From: Cytophagales bacterium
GTDB taxonomy: Bacteria; Bacteroidota; Bacteroidia; Cytophagales; Bernardetiaceae
Length of the DNA stretch: 45,793 nucleotides
Assembly: GCA_004293815.1 (NCBI GenBank)
Contig: RDZD01000033.1
Location: 1 to 45,793 of the forward strand
Reading direction: 5' to 3'
Position numbers and translations under genes: made by a program. The notes below the pieces were generated by a model, which worked only from the letters and a program-made list of their open reading frames with translations, was not told the origin of the DNA and made no database searches. Positions 1 through 9,896 of this stretch are shown here, piece by piece (within the stretch, counting starts at the first letter, position 1; every line of letters begins with the position of its first letter).

Positions 1-2882
1 TCGCACAAACGAACCGTATCCTTCGAAATACCCAAATGCTTGATAGTCGCAACCGGATTGGTATTGAAATTAACCATGATCGTGTCGCGGCGTTGGCAGT
101 AGGTTGTTTTGCCGCTATCAATGACTATCAATTCGTAAGTACGCATACTGGAAAGCTCATCCGCCAAAAAGGTTCCCGAGTTGCCCACTTGCGTAGGCAC
201 GCCAGCGATGAGTTCATTCCAAACATATCTAACACCTGCGGTGTGGCTTGGGTCTGTACCTACGAGTAAGGCACTGCCCACACTATCGCAAAGATTAATA
301 ACCGTAGGTGTGGCAGCACCATATTTAATTTGTGCTATTGGGTTTGTATTAAGTTCTACAACAATGGTATCTCTAGATTTGCACTGTGTGATGAATGCAG
401 AATCTAAAACAGTTAGCTCATATACTTTTGTAGAAGAAAAACTACTAGCCACGTATGTAGGAGATGTGCTCACGATTGTGTAGCCGCCACCAGTAATATC
501 AGCCCATTGATACCTAATTAATGCAGTATGGCTTGGGTGCAGAGCAGAGAGTGTTTTGCTTCCTGTATCATTACATGCAACGATACTATCTTCTGGCATG
601 CCAGCAAAATTAATGATGGCAATAGGATTGGGTCTAAAATTGACGGTAATTGTATCGCGAGAGGAGCATCTTGCAGCAGATGAGGTGTCTGTAACAACTA
701 CTTCATAAATTGTACTTAAGCCAAAACTAGAAACAGTTAGAGTTGGAGTAGTAGTTATTGGCACAGGCGGGCCTGCTGTGATGTTATTCCATTGATACTT
801 AATAGTTGGCCCGTGTAAAGGGTGTAAGGCCGTTACTGACTGAGCACCAGAGCTATCGCAAAGATTAATAAGAGAGGTTGGAACACCTCCATACAAAATA
901 TTGACTGGCGGGCGCGGGCGGACGGATACAGGAATACTAGGTCCCGCTCGTTCGCAAGTGAGCGAGCCTACAATGTTGTATGCTATGACACTTACTACAT
1001 CCCCGTTGTTAAGGGCTGATGTCGTGTAAGTCGTTGTAGCTAAAGGGCCTTGAACAAGTACTCCGTTTACAAAAAAAGAATATCTTTCTGCTCTTGCACT
1101 GGCTACAGTGAAGGTAACTGTTTCGCCCTGACATATTGATGAGTCGGCATCAGATATTGTAAGAGTAGAGATTGGTTTTACGTGAAAAACGACAGCAGTA
1201 GTGTCATAAGCCACACATTTTGACAAGGTGTCTGTTACTTCTACCACATAGAATCGCCGCACAGAATCTGTGCCAGGTGAGAAGAGGACATTTTCTGTGG
1301 AAGCTGTACCGCCTGTGGGCGTTAAAACACCTGATACGGTATTAAGCGTAAACCATTCATATTGTATAACGCCTGGTATATGGCTTGGATGTCCTGCATT
1401 GAGCACAACAGGCCCATCACCTTCGCAACGGCGCACGGTATCCCCCAAATCAAAAATCGTTTTTGGTACAACCCTAATAACCATTGAGTCGCGCGACATA
1501 CAGGCTACAGAACGATCGGCTGCATTGCGCACCTCAAGCCACACAAGCGTATCCGTGCCTGGAATTAAGGAAGTGAAGGTGAATAAAGAATCTGTTTCAC
1601 CATTATGCCACGTATAAAAAGGATAAGTTCGTTTAGAATAAATCCTAGCTGTATCACCAGCACAAATTCTTACGGTGTCCATAATGGCTTCGGGTGTTGA
1701 ACCTAAGCGAAGAGGTGGCGAAAAAATAACGTCCGTGCTATCAAATGGCTCCACATTACAACGGTCATAAACGTAAATACGAAGTGTGTCGCCGTTTGCA
1801 TCAATGTTTGGGTAAATTATGGGCGCAATGTCAAAAGCAAAGTCAGATACGCCAATATCAAGCGTGGTGGTAGTTGGAAACAATGCAGGATTGACCACAG
1901 CATTGGTAACAGCACTACCGCCGTAAGTAAAGTTGTATGTTTCAGGTACGCTGGTTCCACCACCTCGCGAAAGGGTGAAAGTAGGAGGTGTACAAGCGCC
2001 ACCACTCTCTGTATAGCCTGCATCCCAAACCATATCTACGTTAGTAGAAATATCTATGGTACTGCTGCTGACTTTTTCAACAAAAACACCAGAATCAAAA
2101 GAGGCATCACCTGCATCTGCAATACGAAGCCATATGGTATAACGCTCGCAGGGTATCACATGTGCTATAGCAACCAGACAGCGTGTGAGTCCGTCGTAAA
2201 CGATATTGCGACCTCTTACAGGGCCTGCAAGCGCATTAGTATAAAAATAATCAGAGTTAGTGGTAGCATTCACGTTATCTATAGACACTATCCCGCCAGG
2301 TACGGCAGAAGCTGGTAGAACAGCCAAGTTGCGATTGACATAAGATCCTCCGCTAGGGTTGGGGCCTGAAATAAAGAAACCAAATACATCATTGAAGCCA
2401 GCACCGACAAATTCAGGGTATTCTTCGGAGCCAAAAGTATAGTTAAATCGTATGGTATCACCAGCAGGAATTACCTCAAATTTAATAAAGCAGCCATCGC
2501 GTGTGATGGACTCAGCTAAGCTGTCCATGAGAGGATGTCCAACAGTGCCGCCAGAGGTAAAACTGGCATTATCGGATACAATTCGCGGCGCATCATTGGC
2601 ACGGCCTGTTGTTAAAATAATACCTTCGTTGCCCAAGCAAACAGAGTCTATCTCTCCTCGTCTATTGGTGGTTCTGAAGCTGCCATATGCACCTACTGGG
2701 CATACAACCTCTACGTTTTGAATGGTAACTCCTGCACCCGTGAGCTTGTTTTTTATTTCAGCTAAAGACACACCTGGTGTGGTGGTAATTTGAGCCATTA
2801 CTGCTTGAGGCCAGTGCAAATAAAGGAATGCAAAAAGCAAAAGCAGCCCAATGCCTGATTTGAAGAAGGAGAGCTGTTTCAT
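1..2882 (-). CDS. Secreted choice-of-anchor-L protein with Ig-like repeats (3' end outside window)
   Basis: Reading the minus strand from the ATG at 2882-2880 gives an uninterrupted frame of about 960 codons to the window edge, so the C-terminus is missing. The protein starts with a signal peptide (MKQLSFFKSG..., hydrophobic core, cleavage near VMAQ). Residues about 25-240 resemble the choice-of-anchor-L domain: a 'LTGAGVTIQNV' segment, 'GIILTTG', 'FNYTFGSEEYPEFVG' and 'NDVFGFFISGPN'. After residue ~400 come Ig/PKD-like modules of about 93-95 residues, each with a Cys-Asp segment, a 'YQW/YVW' strand and an 'SRDTI' segment. The last complete ones lie near 626-910, 341-625 and 61-340, with a fourth starting at about 60. 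Proteins of this kind in Bacteroidota are usually type IX secretion cargo carrying a C-terminal sorting domain, which would lie outside the window. An adhesion or surface role is inferred. Confidence 0.85.
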   Translation of the reverse strand, partial: MKQLSFFKSGIGLLLLFAFLYLHWPQAVMAQITTTPGVSLAEIKNKLTGAGVTIQNVEVVCPVGAYGSFRTTNRRGEIDSVCLGNEGIILTTGRANDAPRIVSDNASFTSGGTVGHPLMDSLAESITRDGCFIKFEVIPAGDTIRFNYTFGSEEYPEFVGAGFNDVFGFFISGPNPSGGSYVNRNLAVLPASAVPGGIVSIDNVNATTNSDYFYTNALAGPVRGRNIVYDGLTRCLVAIAHVIPCERYTIWLRIADAGDASFDSGVFVEKVSSSTIDISTNVDMVWDAGYTESGGACTPPTFTLSRGGGTSVPETYNFTYGGSAVTNAVVNPALFPTTTTLDIGVSDFAFDIAPIIYPNIDANGDTLRIYVYDRCNVEPFDSTDVIFSPPLRLGSTPEAIMDTVRICAGDTARIYSKRTYPFYTWHNGETDSLFTFTSLIPGTDTLVWLEVRNAADRSVACMSRDSMVIRVVPKTIFDLGDTVRRCEGDGPVVLNAGHPSHIPGVIQYEWFTLNTVSGVLTPTGGTASTENVLFSPGTDSVRRFYVVEVTDTLSKCVAYDTTAVVFHVKPISTLTISDADSSICQGETVTFTVASARAERYSFFVNGVLVQGPLATTTYTTSALNNGDVVSVIAYNIVGSLTCERAGPSIPVSVRPRPPVNILYGGVPTSLINLCDSSGAQSVTALHPLHGPTIKYQWNNITAGPPVPITTTPTLTVSSFGLSTIYEVVVTDTSSAARCSSRDTITVNFRPNPIAIINFAGMPEDSIVACNDTGSKTLSALHPSHTALIRYQWADITGGGYTIVSTSPTYVASSFSSTKVYELTVLDSAFITQCKSRDTIVVELNTNPIAQIKYGAATPTVINLCDSVGSALLVGTDPSHTAGVRYVWNELIAGVPTQVGNSGTFLADELSSMRTYELIVIDSGKTTYCQRRDTIMVNFNTNPVATIKHLGISKDTVRLC
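61..910 (-). repeat. Three tandem ~285-bp Ig-like coding repeats
   Basis: Within the secreted protein gene, three consecutive units of about 280-285 bp (about 910-626, 625-341, 340-61) encode related 93-95-residue modules. Each starts with P-(V/I)-(N/A)-x-I, contains LC/AC-(D/N)-(S/D) and HPSH/DPSH-like segments, and ends with (S/R)RDTI-V-V-(N/E). A fourth unit begins just before position 60 and runs off the window. They have diverged at the nucleotide level, so this is an old protein-domain repeat rather than a recent DNA duplication. Confidence 0.75.
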
Positions 2883-3009
2883 AGAATGATCTTTGGGATT
2901 AAAAGGGCAAAATATATATGTAGTGTACTGCTGAGATGGACAATATGGTAAAGACCAAGCTTGTGTAAAGTGCCACGGAAAGTGAACGATACATGAATGT
3001 TATTTTGTA

Positions 3010-3017
3010 CAAAATTA
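3010..3017 (-). promoter_or_regulatory. Candidate -7 promoter element (TAATTTTG)
   Basis: The minus strand reads TAATTTTG here, an exact match to the Bacteroidota -7 consensus TAnnTTTG, about 130 bp upstream of the secreted protein's ATG at 2882. No exact TTTG lies at -33; the best is TTTA near 3040-3043 on the minus strand. The site would place a leader of roughly 120 nt before the start codon. The surrounding 284-bp gap is AT-rich and shows nothing else. Confidence 0.4.
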
Positions 3018-3166
3018 CAAAACAATTTCAACACTAGACTAAAACACAGTAGAAAATTTTGTTAATATCGATGCATCTATATAATTCAAGACGTTATTTT
3101 ACAATAAAATCGTAGAATATTCTGATTTTTTTGAATTTTGTACATTTCTACTTATAAGCAGAATGG

Positions 3167-6100
3167 CTAGTGGCTGGCCAAGTAGTCTTTATAAGCATTT
3201 ATAAAATCTGAAAAATCTTGTCTTAAATCTTCTAGTACATAACTCAGTGTGGCAGGGTCGGTTTGCTCTTGACAAAGCTTCTCTAGGGCTGTGGCACGCT
3301 TGTGCATACGCTCAGCTCCCACAGTGCCGCAAGAGCCTTTAATGGTGTGAATGAAGCTCCTAAGCTCAGATAAAAGGCGTTTATCAAAAGCCGTTTGACT
3401 TTCTTCTAAAAGTTCTCGACCTTCTTCACTGAATTGTGCCAAGCTATCTTCCAGAAGCTCTCTTCCCCCATATTTGGCCAACTGCTGAATGGCTTTATTG
3501 TTCAAGATAGGTAAATTTTTGAACTCGCACTGAGTATCCTCTAAATTTTTAAGGGTGTCTTCTTTGTAGCTATTGCCTTTAATCCATTCTTGGACTTTAC
3601 CAATCAGTAAGTGTGCACGGATAGGCTTAGCTAAGAAATCATTCATTCCTTCGGCCAAAAACTCTTCGCGTTCTTCGGGTAGAGTAAAAGCGGTGAGCGC
3701 AATAATGGGAGGGAGCTGACTCTTTTTGGATTTTAGGATTTGGGTGGTGGTTATTCCGCTCATTTCTGGCATTTGAATATCCATAAAAATCAAATCAAAA
3801 TTCTCTTTGATAGCAAACTCTATGGCTTCTATGCCGCTGCGAGCAGTTTGTATACGACAACCCACCGCAGAGAGAATCTTAGAGGCCACCATGAGATTGA
3901 CCAAATTATCGTCTACAATCAATATTTTGGGGTGGTTGTTAAAAAAGACATTGATGTCCTCGGAGTTTTCTAGGCTTAGGTTATGAGCGACTAGATGTAC
4001 AGGCTTATCGCAGATATTAGCCTCTACAGTAAACCAGAAAGTGCTGCCTTGTTTGGGTTTTGAACTTACGCCAATATCACCATTCATTAAACGACAGAGC
4101 TCTTTGGATATAGCCAACCCAAGCCCTGTACCACCAAAAGAGCGGGTATAATTGCTTTCTACCTGGCTAAAAGACCTAAAGAGAAGAACTAAGTCATTTT
4201 CTGCAATGCCAATGCCAGTGTCTTTGACTTCAAACATGAGCAACCCCGACATGCTCGAAGGACTTGGACTAAAAGAAACTTGTATATTGATTTGTCCGTT
4301 TTCGGTAAACTTTATAGCATTTGAGGTTAGATTAGAAAGTATTTGCAGAACTCTGGTTTCGTCTAAAGACAAACAAGGTGGTACATTGCTCTCAATATGG
4401 TATTTAAGTTGATTATGTTTTCTTTCAGCTTCTTGCACAAAAAGCGTATAGAGCTTATCCAGAATGTTGTTGATTGCTACTTCACTAGGTCTTATACTGG
4501 TGTGTCCAGCCTCAATTTTAGATAAATCTAAGATATCATTAAGGATATTAAGCAGTGTACTGGACGACTTTTTAATGGTGTTAACATAATGACTCTGTTC
4601 AGGCTCAAGCTTAGTAAGTCCTAGAATATCTATCATGCCCATGATACCGTTCATAGGTGTACGAATTTCGTGGCTCATATTAGACAGAAACTGCTTTTTG
4701 ACTTCAAGCGATTTTTCGGCCAGCTCTTTAGCTTTGACGAGTTCTTCCGTGGTTTGTTTGAGTTCTGAAATATCGCGAGCGGTGCCCTCTATGCCGTCAA
4801 TTTGACCATCTTCGGAAAGTAAAAGCCTAAAGTTTGCAATGATGTGTTTGTGGGATATTTGCGATGACTCAAGTAATATCTCTCGGTTTTTAATGCTTCG
4901 GTTATTCTTGTGTTTGAGTTCGTTCAAAAGTAAATCGAAACGGAGATTTTCTTGGAACAAATCGTCTATGTGTATACCTACACACTGTGTTTCAGTGAAA
5001 CCAAAAAAGTCTTTGACCGAAGGACTAATCATGCGCAAAAAGCCATTTCTGTTGGTATTGAAATAAAGGTCTTGGAAAGACTCAAAGATATTTCTGAACT
5101 TCTTTTCGCTTTGTCGCAGTGTTTCGTTTTGTTGTTTTTGCTCTGTAATGTCTTGTGCCACACCAGCTACTTCTATGACATGTCGCCCCTCTTTATCAAA
5201 GATAGGGCTAAGAAGAATTTGATGCCATATCGAATCGCCGCTTTCTGACAGCACCTGTACCTCAAACTTTTGTTCCACACCACCAAAAGCTAAAAGGTAC
5301 TTCTCTTGCCAGAAAATAGTTTCTTCAGTAGATTTTTTTTGATAATAACTAAGCAAAGAGAGCCGTTTTTCTGCTATCGTTCCGTAGCGCGCATTGATAA
5401 ACATCGCAAAATTATTATTGAACTGCAAGAGCCTAAGTTCTTGGTCTACAGACCACACTTGCAAAGAACCGCTTTCAAAAATAGCTTCTAGGTTTGCACT
5501 CTGAATTCTCAATTCTTCTTGGTTGTTGCTTCGCGCTATGGCGGTGCTGAGCTGTCCAGAAATAAAGTTAAGAATTTCTAAGTCATTGATATTAAAGCTT
5601 TTATCTTTTGAAAAATATTGTAAAATGGCAATCCCAATTTTATTCTGGTTTATATACAGCGGTACGCCCATCCACACCTGAGGCACAGGGGCTGTGGGCG
5701 CAATGAGCTGATTGTGCATCAAATTGATGATATTTTCCGACGACAAATAACGGGCTGTCTTAAAGCTTTGAAGGGCGTATTCTGCCAGTTCTTGTGCTTG
5801 CACACCTTCGCTTTCAAAAAGCGGCGAATTGACATAAAAAGGAAACTGTACTCTATTTTCCTTGTCTAGCAGAGCTAACACAAAGCTGTCTATATTCATT
5901 TCATTTTTGAGCTCTTCATACACATTGGTATAAAGCTCATTGAGATTTAGACTACTGACACTATGCTTAGATATCTGATAATATAGTCTTTGAGAACGCT
6001 CTGCAATAGTTCTCTGGGTGGTATCTTTAAGAATTGCTTTGAAAATGGGTGGAGCATTCTTTTCATCATTAAAGCTCAGGCCGCCCTCGGCATAGATTCT

Positions 6101-8422
6101 TTCGCCAAATTTGTTAATCAAAATAAAGCTGACCTCTTGTGTCAATCCGCTTTCTTTAGCCTTGAAGAGCAGTTTTTTGGTAGATTCCAAATAACGAGGC
6201 TGCACCACATCATAAAAGTTGGTGCGTGGATTCATTTTGTCCAAACTCTCAAAAGAGCGTTTCCATGCGCGATTAGCAAACAAAACACTGCCATCCATGC
6301 CGTTAAAAATCGTAATCAGGTCGGTGGCATTATCAAAGAGATCTTTGAGCATCTTGTGGCTTCGCTGCATGGTCTCAAGCATTTTCAGCTTTTCAGACTT
6401 GTCTTCAGCCACAATATTGATTGAGTTTAAGGACCCTGCCGCATCGTTCAGAAGCAAAGTATTGAAGCCTACAGGAAGCAGTTCTCCATAAGACGTTTTA
6501 AGAAAAGCCTCAGAGACTTCTGTATATTGCTGTATGCTCTGTGGCTCATAGGGTGCATCAAGTTGAAAAAATACACTAGCAGGTTCGCCAATCACATCTT
6601 CAGGACTCCAGCCAGTGAGCTTGTAAAAAGTAGAGTTGCAGTATGTAATAAGAAAATTAAGATCTAGCGTGAGTGTTACAAAAGGCGAGTTCTGAAGTAA
6701 ACTTTCCAGTTGCTGCTTGGCATGTGTGAGTAGCGCTTGCTGTTGTTCCGCATGCTCTCGGTCTTTTTGTTCTGTAATATCAATAGCTGAACAGACGTAG
6801 CCTTGGAATTTACCATTGTCATCAAAATAAGGTGCACCATTGTCTAAGAGCCAACGATAACTCTTTTTCACGTTGCATAGTAGCCTGTATGTAACTTCAT
6901 ATTTAGAGCCAGTCTGAAAAGCTTCTTTGATTGTACTTTGTACAGTTGCTCTGTCTTCTTTATGTACAGCAGCCAGCCAAGCCTGATGGGTATCGAGATT
7001 ATCTACATCTGCTATGCAGTCGTTCCATAGTTTATTATAGAAGGTTATTTCAAACTCATTGATTCTCAAACAGATGAGAGCAGGCGAATGGTCAGCGATG
7101 GTTCTGAAGAGATTTTCGCTCTTGGCTACTTTTCTTTGAAGCTGAGTACGGGTTAGATGTCCGCTCAGTTCAGAAGCTAGCATACTCAAAATGGCATTGG
7201 CATTTCTATAAAAAGAGTCTATTTCAAGCAGAAGCGCGAAGCACACTTCTTCTTCTATCAATAAAGGCACTACAAGCAAGGTGGCACTTTGCTCAGCGTC
7301 TAACTCGAATGGCGGAATTTCTAGAACCTCTTTTCGCTCAAACGCATTTGGGTAGCGCGATGTAGGAAATGTGCGAAACTTTGTAATAAGACTATTTGAC
7401 AAATTCAGGCAGAATTTGAGTGTGGCTACTTGTTCTAATGAATCTATCTCCCAAAATCCACCCGCTTTGATGTAGTTGAGCTGAAAAAGGCGGCTCAAAA
7501 AGCGTAAAATAGTACTTTGCAAGAAATCACTTCGCACATCTAGCAAACGCAAACCTTCATCATCTTTTTGGATATTTTGATAAATATCATAAAAATCTGA
7601 CTGGCCAAGAGCTGATACTTCTTGGCTGTATACAATTGTCACTTGCTTGCCAAAAAAGTAACTATTCTTGAAACTAATTTTTGCAGTTCTGATGCTATCT
7701 TGGTTAGATTGGTCGCGAAGCAAAAAATTGACCTCTTTTTCAAAGTGCGTCCGTTTAAAATATCTCTCAAGCTGATTAATGCCCAAATCTGTATTAGGCC
7801 AAATCGACAACAAATCCTTACCTATCAAAGATTGTTTGTCTGTTTTGTAATAAAGTTCTGCGCTTTGATTTACTTCTATAATTTGGCGACGTTCATTCAC
7901 TATCAAAATAGCCGAACTATCATTGTCGTAGATGGTTTTATAAAACGCATTGGACTGCTTCAGCCAATGAGAGGTATGACGTAGCACCGTCACATCTTGT
8001 GCCACTATATGTACAATGCGGTCGCCCGTGTGTGAGAGCAACTCACTCTTGAAATCTAGAAAGATTAAGTTGCCGTTTTTATCCAAACACTTGACCGTAC
8101 CACGAACCGTTCGGAACTTTTGTAAGTTGCTCAAATAAAGGTCTATGTAACGGGACTCATCAGGTGTAAGTAAGTCTATGATATAAGGCCCCTTACGGGC
8201 GTTGCCAAACACATCAAGGGCAACTTCGTTAGCCCAAATCACTTTACCAGACAAATCATGCTTAGCCTCAAAACGCATAAACATAATAGGCGGCGAGCTT
8301 CCGTATGGCTCTAAGGTTGTTTCTGGGGCTAGCTGCTGAACAAGAGCTGTTAGTTGCAAATTCTGCTGTTGCAGTTTATATATTTCGTCCAGTAAATGTT
8401 GCTGTGAGAGTAGATTTTGCAT
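3167..8422 (-). CDS. Multi-PAS/GAF hybrid sensor histidine kinase with receiver and Hpt domains
   Basis: This is a 1751-residue soluble phosphorelay protein with no signal peptide or membrane segment. Domains in order, with approximate residues: N-terminal coiled coil (5-35); PAS (50-150); PAS (155-270); GAF-like (290-430); PAS (435-555); PAS (565-680); PAS (685-805); GAF (810-970); PAS (975-1095); PAS (1100-1220). Then come HisKA with the phospho-acceptor in NMSHEIRTPMNG (His ~1250), HATPase_c with an N box (SNAIKFTENG ~1367), DTGIGI and GGTGLGLAIS (~1432). A receiver follows, with VDDN (~1500), the phospho-Asp in FMDIQMPEMSG (~1547) and Lys in AKPI (~1594). The C-terminal Hpt domain has HTIKGSCG (His ~1694). 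All phosphorelay residues are present, so it can carry phosphate as far as Hpt. No response regulator adjoins it, so the output partner is unknown. The signals sensed cannot be read from the sequence. Confidence 0.95.
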   Translation of the reverse strand: MQNLLSQQHLLDEIYKLQQQNLQLTALVQQLAPETTLEPYGSSPPIMFMRFEAKHDLSGKVIWANEVALDVFGNARKGPYIIDLLTPDESRYIDLYLSNLQKFRTVRGTVKCLDKNGNLIFLDFKSELLSHTGDRIVHIVAQDVTVLRHTSHWLKQSNAFYKTIYDNDSSAILIVNERRQIIEVNQSAELYYKTDKQSLIGKDLLSIWPNTDLGINQLERYFKRTHFEKEVNFLLRDQSNQDSIRTAKISFKNSYFFGKQVTIVYSQEVSALGQSDFYDIYQNIQKDDEGLRLLDVRSDFLQSTILRFLSRLFQLNYIKAGGFWEIDSLEQVATLKFCLNLSNSLITKFRTFPTSRYPNAFERKEVLEIPPFELDAEQSATLLVVPLLIEEEVCFALLLEIDSFYRNANAILSMLASELSGHLTRTQLQRKVAKSENLFRTIADHSPALICLRINEFEITFYNKLWNDCIADVDNLDTHQAWLAAVHKEDRATVQSTIKEAFQTGSKYEVTYRLLCNVKKSYRWLLDNGAPYFDDNGKFQGYVCSAIDITEQKDREHAEQQQALLTHAKQQLESLLQNSPFVTLTLDLNFLITYCNSTFYKLTGWSPEDVIGEPASVFFQLDAPYEPQSIQQYTEVSEAFLKTSYGELLPVGFNTLLLNDAAGSLNSINIVAEDKSEKLKMLETMQRSHKMLKDLFDNATDLITIFNGMDGSVLFANRAWKRSFESLDKMNPRTNFYDVVQPRYLESTKKLLFKAKESGLTQEVSFILINKFGERIYAEGGLSFNDEKNAPPIFKAILKDTTQRTIAERSQRLYYQISKHSVSSLNLNELYTNVYEELKNEMNIDSFVLALLDKENRVQFPFYVNSPLFESEGVQAQELAEYALQSFKTARYLSSENIINLMHNQLIAPTAPVPQVWMGVPLYINQNKIGIAILQYFSKDKSFNINDLEILNFISGQLSTAIARSNNQEELRIQSANLEAIFESGSLQVWSVDQELRLLQFNNNFAMFINARYGTIAEKRLSLLSYYQKKSTEETIFWQEKYLLAFGGVEQKFEVQVLSESGDSIWHQILLSPIFDKEGRHVIEVAGVAQDITEQKQQNETLRQSEKKFRNIFESFQDLYFNTNRNGFLRMISPSVKDFFGFTETQCVGIHIDDLFQENLRFDLLLNELKHKNNRSIKNREILLESSQISHKHIIANFRLLLSEDGQIDGIEGTARDISELKQTTEELVKAKELAEKSLEVKKQFLSNMSHEIRTPMNGIMGMIDILGLTKLEPEQSHYVNTIKKSSSTLLNILNDILDLSKIEAGHTSIRPSEVAINNILDKLYTLFVQEAERKHNQLKYHIESNVPPCLSLDETRVLQILSNLTSNAIKFTENGQINIQVSFSPSPSSMSGLLMFEVKDTGIGIAENDLVLLFRSFSQVESNYTRSFGGTGLGLAISKELCRLMNGDIGVSSKPKQGSTFWFTVEANICDKPVHLVAHNLSLENSEDINVFFNNHPKILIVDDNLVNLMVASKILSAVGCRIQTARSGIEAIEFAIKENFDLIFMDIQMPEMSGITTTQILKSKKSQLPPIIALTAFTLPEEREEFLAEGMNDFLAKPIRAHLLIGKVQEWIKGNSYKEDTLKNLEDTQCEFKNLPILNNKAIQQLAKYGGRELLEDSLAQFSEEGRELLEESQTAFDKRLLSELRSFIHTIKGSCGTVGAERMHKRATALEKLCQEQTDPATLSYVLEDLRQDFSDFINAYKDYLASH

Positions 8423-8877
8423 AACACCAATACGCGCCTATTTTCTTTTGCCAAAGAAACAAAAAAAAACAAAAAAAACAAAACACTATCTGAGGAATAC
8501 TTTGATTTGCAGAGGGTCAGCCAAAATTCAAGCTTAGATACTGCCAATATCTGCCCGAAAAATGAGAGTCTGGCATGCTTTTTTGAGTGATACCTCCAAA
8601 TAAAAGATAGGCTAAGCATGGTTTGCATTTTTTAATGCTGGCAGTGAAGCCAAAACGGTTTTTCTCCTTCTGTCACATAAAATAAAATCAGAGCATCATC
8701 TTTTCTATGGACGTTTTTGACTAACTTTGCAACGTAGCTTAGCAATGAGAGCAGTGTAATTTGGTCAAAACTTGTACATTATGTAAAGAGAGGCTTTTTT
8801 GTCTTTGCTCAGAATATCACAGAAATCAGACTACACACCTAAATTTTATATCTTCAATTTCTTCACACATCAAAAAT
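8423..8877. other. Divergent intergenic region between hybrid kinase and nrdB
   Basis: This 455-bp non-coding region separates the divergent hybrid kinase and nrdB. Next to the kinase start is an A-rich run (about 8459-8485: runs of A broken by single C residues), which encodes nothing convincing. A perfect TAACTTTG element lies at 8722-8729 for nrdB. No promoter matching the consensus was found for the kinase on the minus strand. No tRNA, small RNA or NrdR-box pair could be recognised by eye. Confidence 0.6.
8722..8729 (+). promoter_or_regulatory. Candidate -7 element of nrdB promoter
   Basis: TAACTTTG matches the Bacteroidota -7 consensus TAnnTTTG exactly. A TTTT tract at 8701-8704, 17 bp upstream, is a weak -33 partner. 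Transcription from here would give nrdB an untranslated leader of about 140 nt, since the family-consistent start codon is at 8878. Confidence 0.5.
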
Positions 8878-9876
8878 ATGGCAACGAACGGACAAGTACA
8901 TTTGGCAGAAGAGCCATTGCTTAAAGAAAACAAAGGACGCTTTGTGCTCTACCCTATCAAGCATGATGATATTTTCCAAATGTACAAAAAAGCAGAAGCT
9001 AGTTTCTGGACAGCCGAAGAAATAGACCTTTCGCAAGATCTCCGCGACTGGGAAAACTTAACGGCTGACGAAAAACATTTTATATCCCATGTTTTAGCAT
9101 TTTTTGCTGCTAGCGACGGCATTGTGAATGAAAACCTTGCTATCAACTTTCTCAATGAGGTGCAAATTCCAGAAGCCAAATGCTTTTATGGTTTTCAGAT
9201 TATGATGGAAAACATTCATTCCGAAACCTATTCTTTGCTCATTGATACCTACATCAAAGATCCCATAGAAAAGGATAAGATGTTCAATGCCATTGATCAT
9301 GTGCCTTGCGTTCAGAAAAAAGCGGAATGGGCTTTGAAATGGATTCAGAGTGACAATTTTGCTGAAAGGATTGTGGCTTTTGCTGCTGTGGAGGGCATAT
9401 TCTTTTCAGGAAGTTTTTGTTCTATTTTTTGGCTCAAAAAGCGTGGTTTGATGCCTGGTCTTAGCTTTTCTAATGAGTTGATTTCCAGAGATGAGGGTCT
9501 TCATTGCGATTTTGCTTGCTTACTCTACACGCGCTATCTCCAAAACAAGCTGCCCAAAGAAAAAGTATTAGCCATTATTACGGATGCTGTGGCTATAGAA
9601 CAAGAATTTATCGTAGATTCTTTGCCAGTGGCTTTGATTGGCATGAATGCCAAATTAATGAGCCAATACATTGAATTTGTGGCAGATCGCTTGTTAGTGG
9701 AGTTGGGCTTAGAAAAAGTTTATAATGCAGAAAATCCATTCCCGTTTATGGAAATGATTTCTTTGCAGGGCAAAACAAATTTCTTTGAAAAACGCGTTTC
9801 AGAATATCAAAAAGCAGGGGTGATGAGTACCCAAAACAAAGAAAAACCTCGCTTTACGCTCGAGGATGACTTCTAA
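8878..9876 (+). CDS. nrdB: Class Ia ribonucleoside-diphosphate reductase, small (R2) subunit
   Basis: NrdB houses the diiron-tyrosyl radical cofactor used by the large subunit NrdA to reduce ribonucleoside diphosphates to deoxyribonucleotides in the cytoplasm. Counting from the ATG at 8878 (332 residues), the iron ligands are Asp80 ([12 protein letters not shown]), Glu111 and His114 (MENIHSETY), Glu172 (AAVEGIFF), and Glu206 and His209 (SRDEGLH). The radical tyrosine is Tyr118. The C-terminus ends FTLEDDF, the tail that docks on the large subunit. The sequence is closer to the eukaryotic R2 type than to Escherichia coli NrdB (for example [13 protein letters not shown]). The frame continues upstream to another ATG at 8761, but the extra 39 residues are Cys-rich and unlike the family, so 8878 is preferred. 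No nrdA lies next to it in this window. Confidence 0.95.
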   Translation: MATNGQVHLAEEPLLKENKGRFVLYPIKHDDIFQMYKKAEASFWTAEEIDLSQDLRDWENLTADEKHFISHVLAFFAASDGIVNENLAINFLNEVQIPEAKCFYGFQIMMENIHSETYSLLIDTYIKDPIEKDKMFNAIDHVPCVQKKAEWALKWIQSDNFAERIVAFAAVEGIFFSGSFCSIFWLKKRGLMPGLSFSNELISRDEGLHCDFACLLYTRYLQNKLPKEKVLAIITDAVAIEQEFIVDSLPVALIGMNAKLMSQYIEFVADRLLVELGLEKVYNAENPFPFMEMISLQGKTNFFEKRVSEYQKAGVMSTQNKEKPRFTLEDDF

Positions 9877-9896
9877 TAGAGCTTAGCTTCTCCTTC

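Noticed and set aside
181..1617. Plus-strand frames (for example 181-483 and 1270-1617) in the first 2.9 kb
   Set aside because: The minus strand is open without a stop from 2882 to 1 and encodes a coherent secreted protein; these are shadows.
5990..6424. 144-codon frame antisense to the hybrid kinase
   Set aside because: It is fully inside a strongly supported coding region and its sequence mirrors the opposite strand's codons.
8350..8628. 92-codon minus-strand frame overlapping the hybrid kinase start
   Set aside because: It overlaps the kinase N-terminus in another phase, runs through a poly-A tract, and encodes a low-complexity Phe/Ser-rich sequence with no recognisable domain.
8761..8877. 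39-codon N-terminal extension of nrdB
   Set aside because: Cys-rich and unlike any R2 protein; homology begins shortly after the ATG at 8878.
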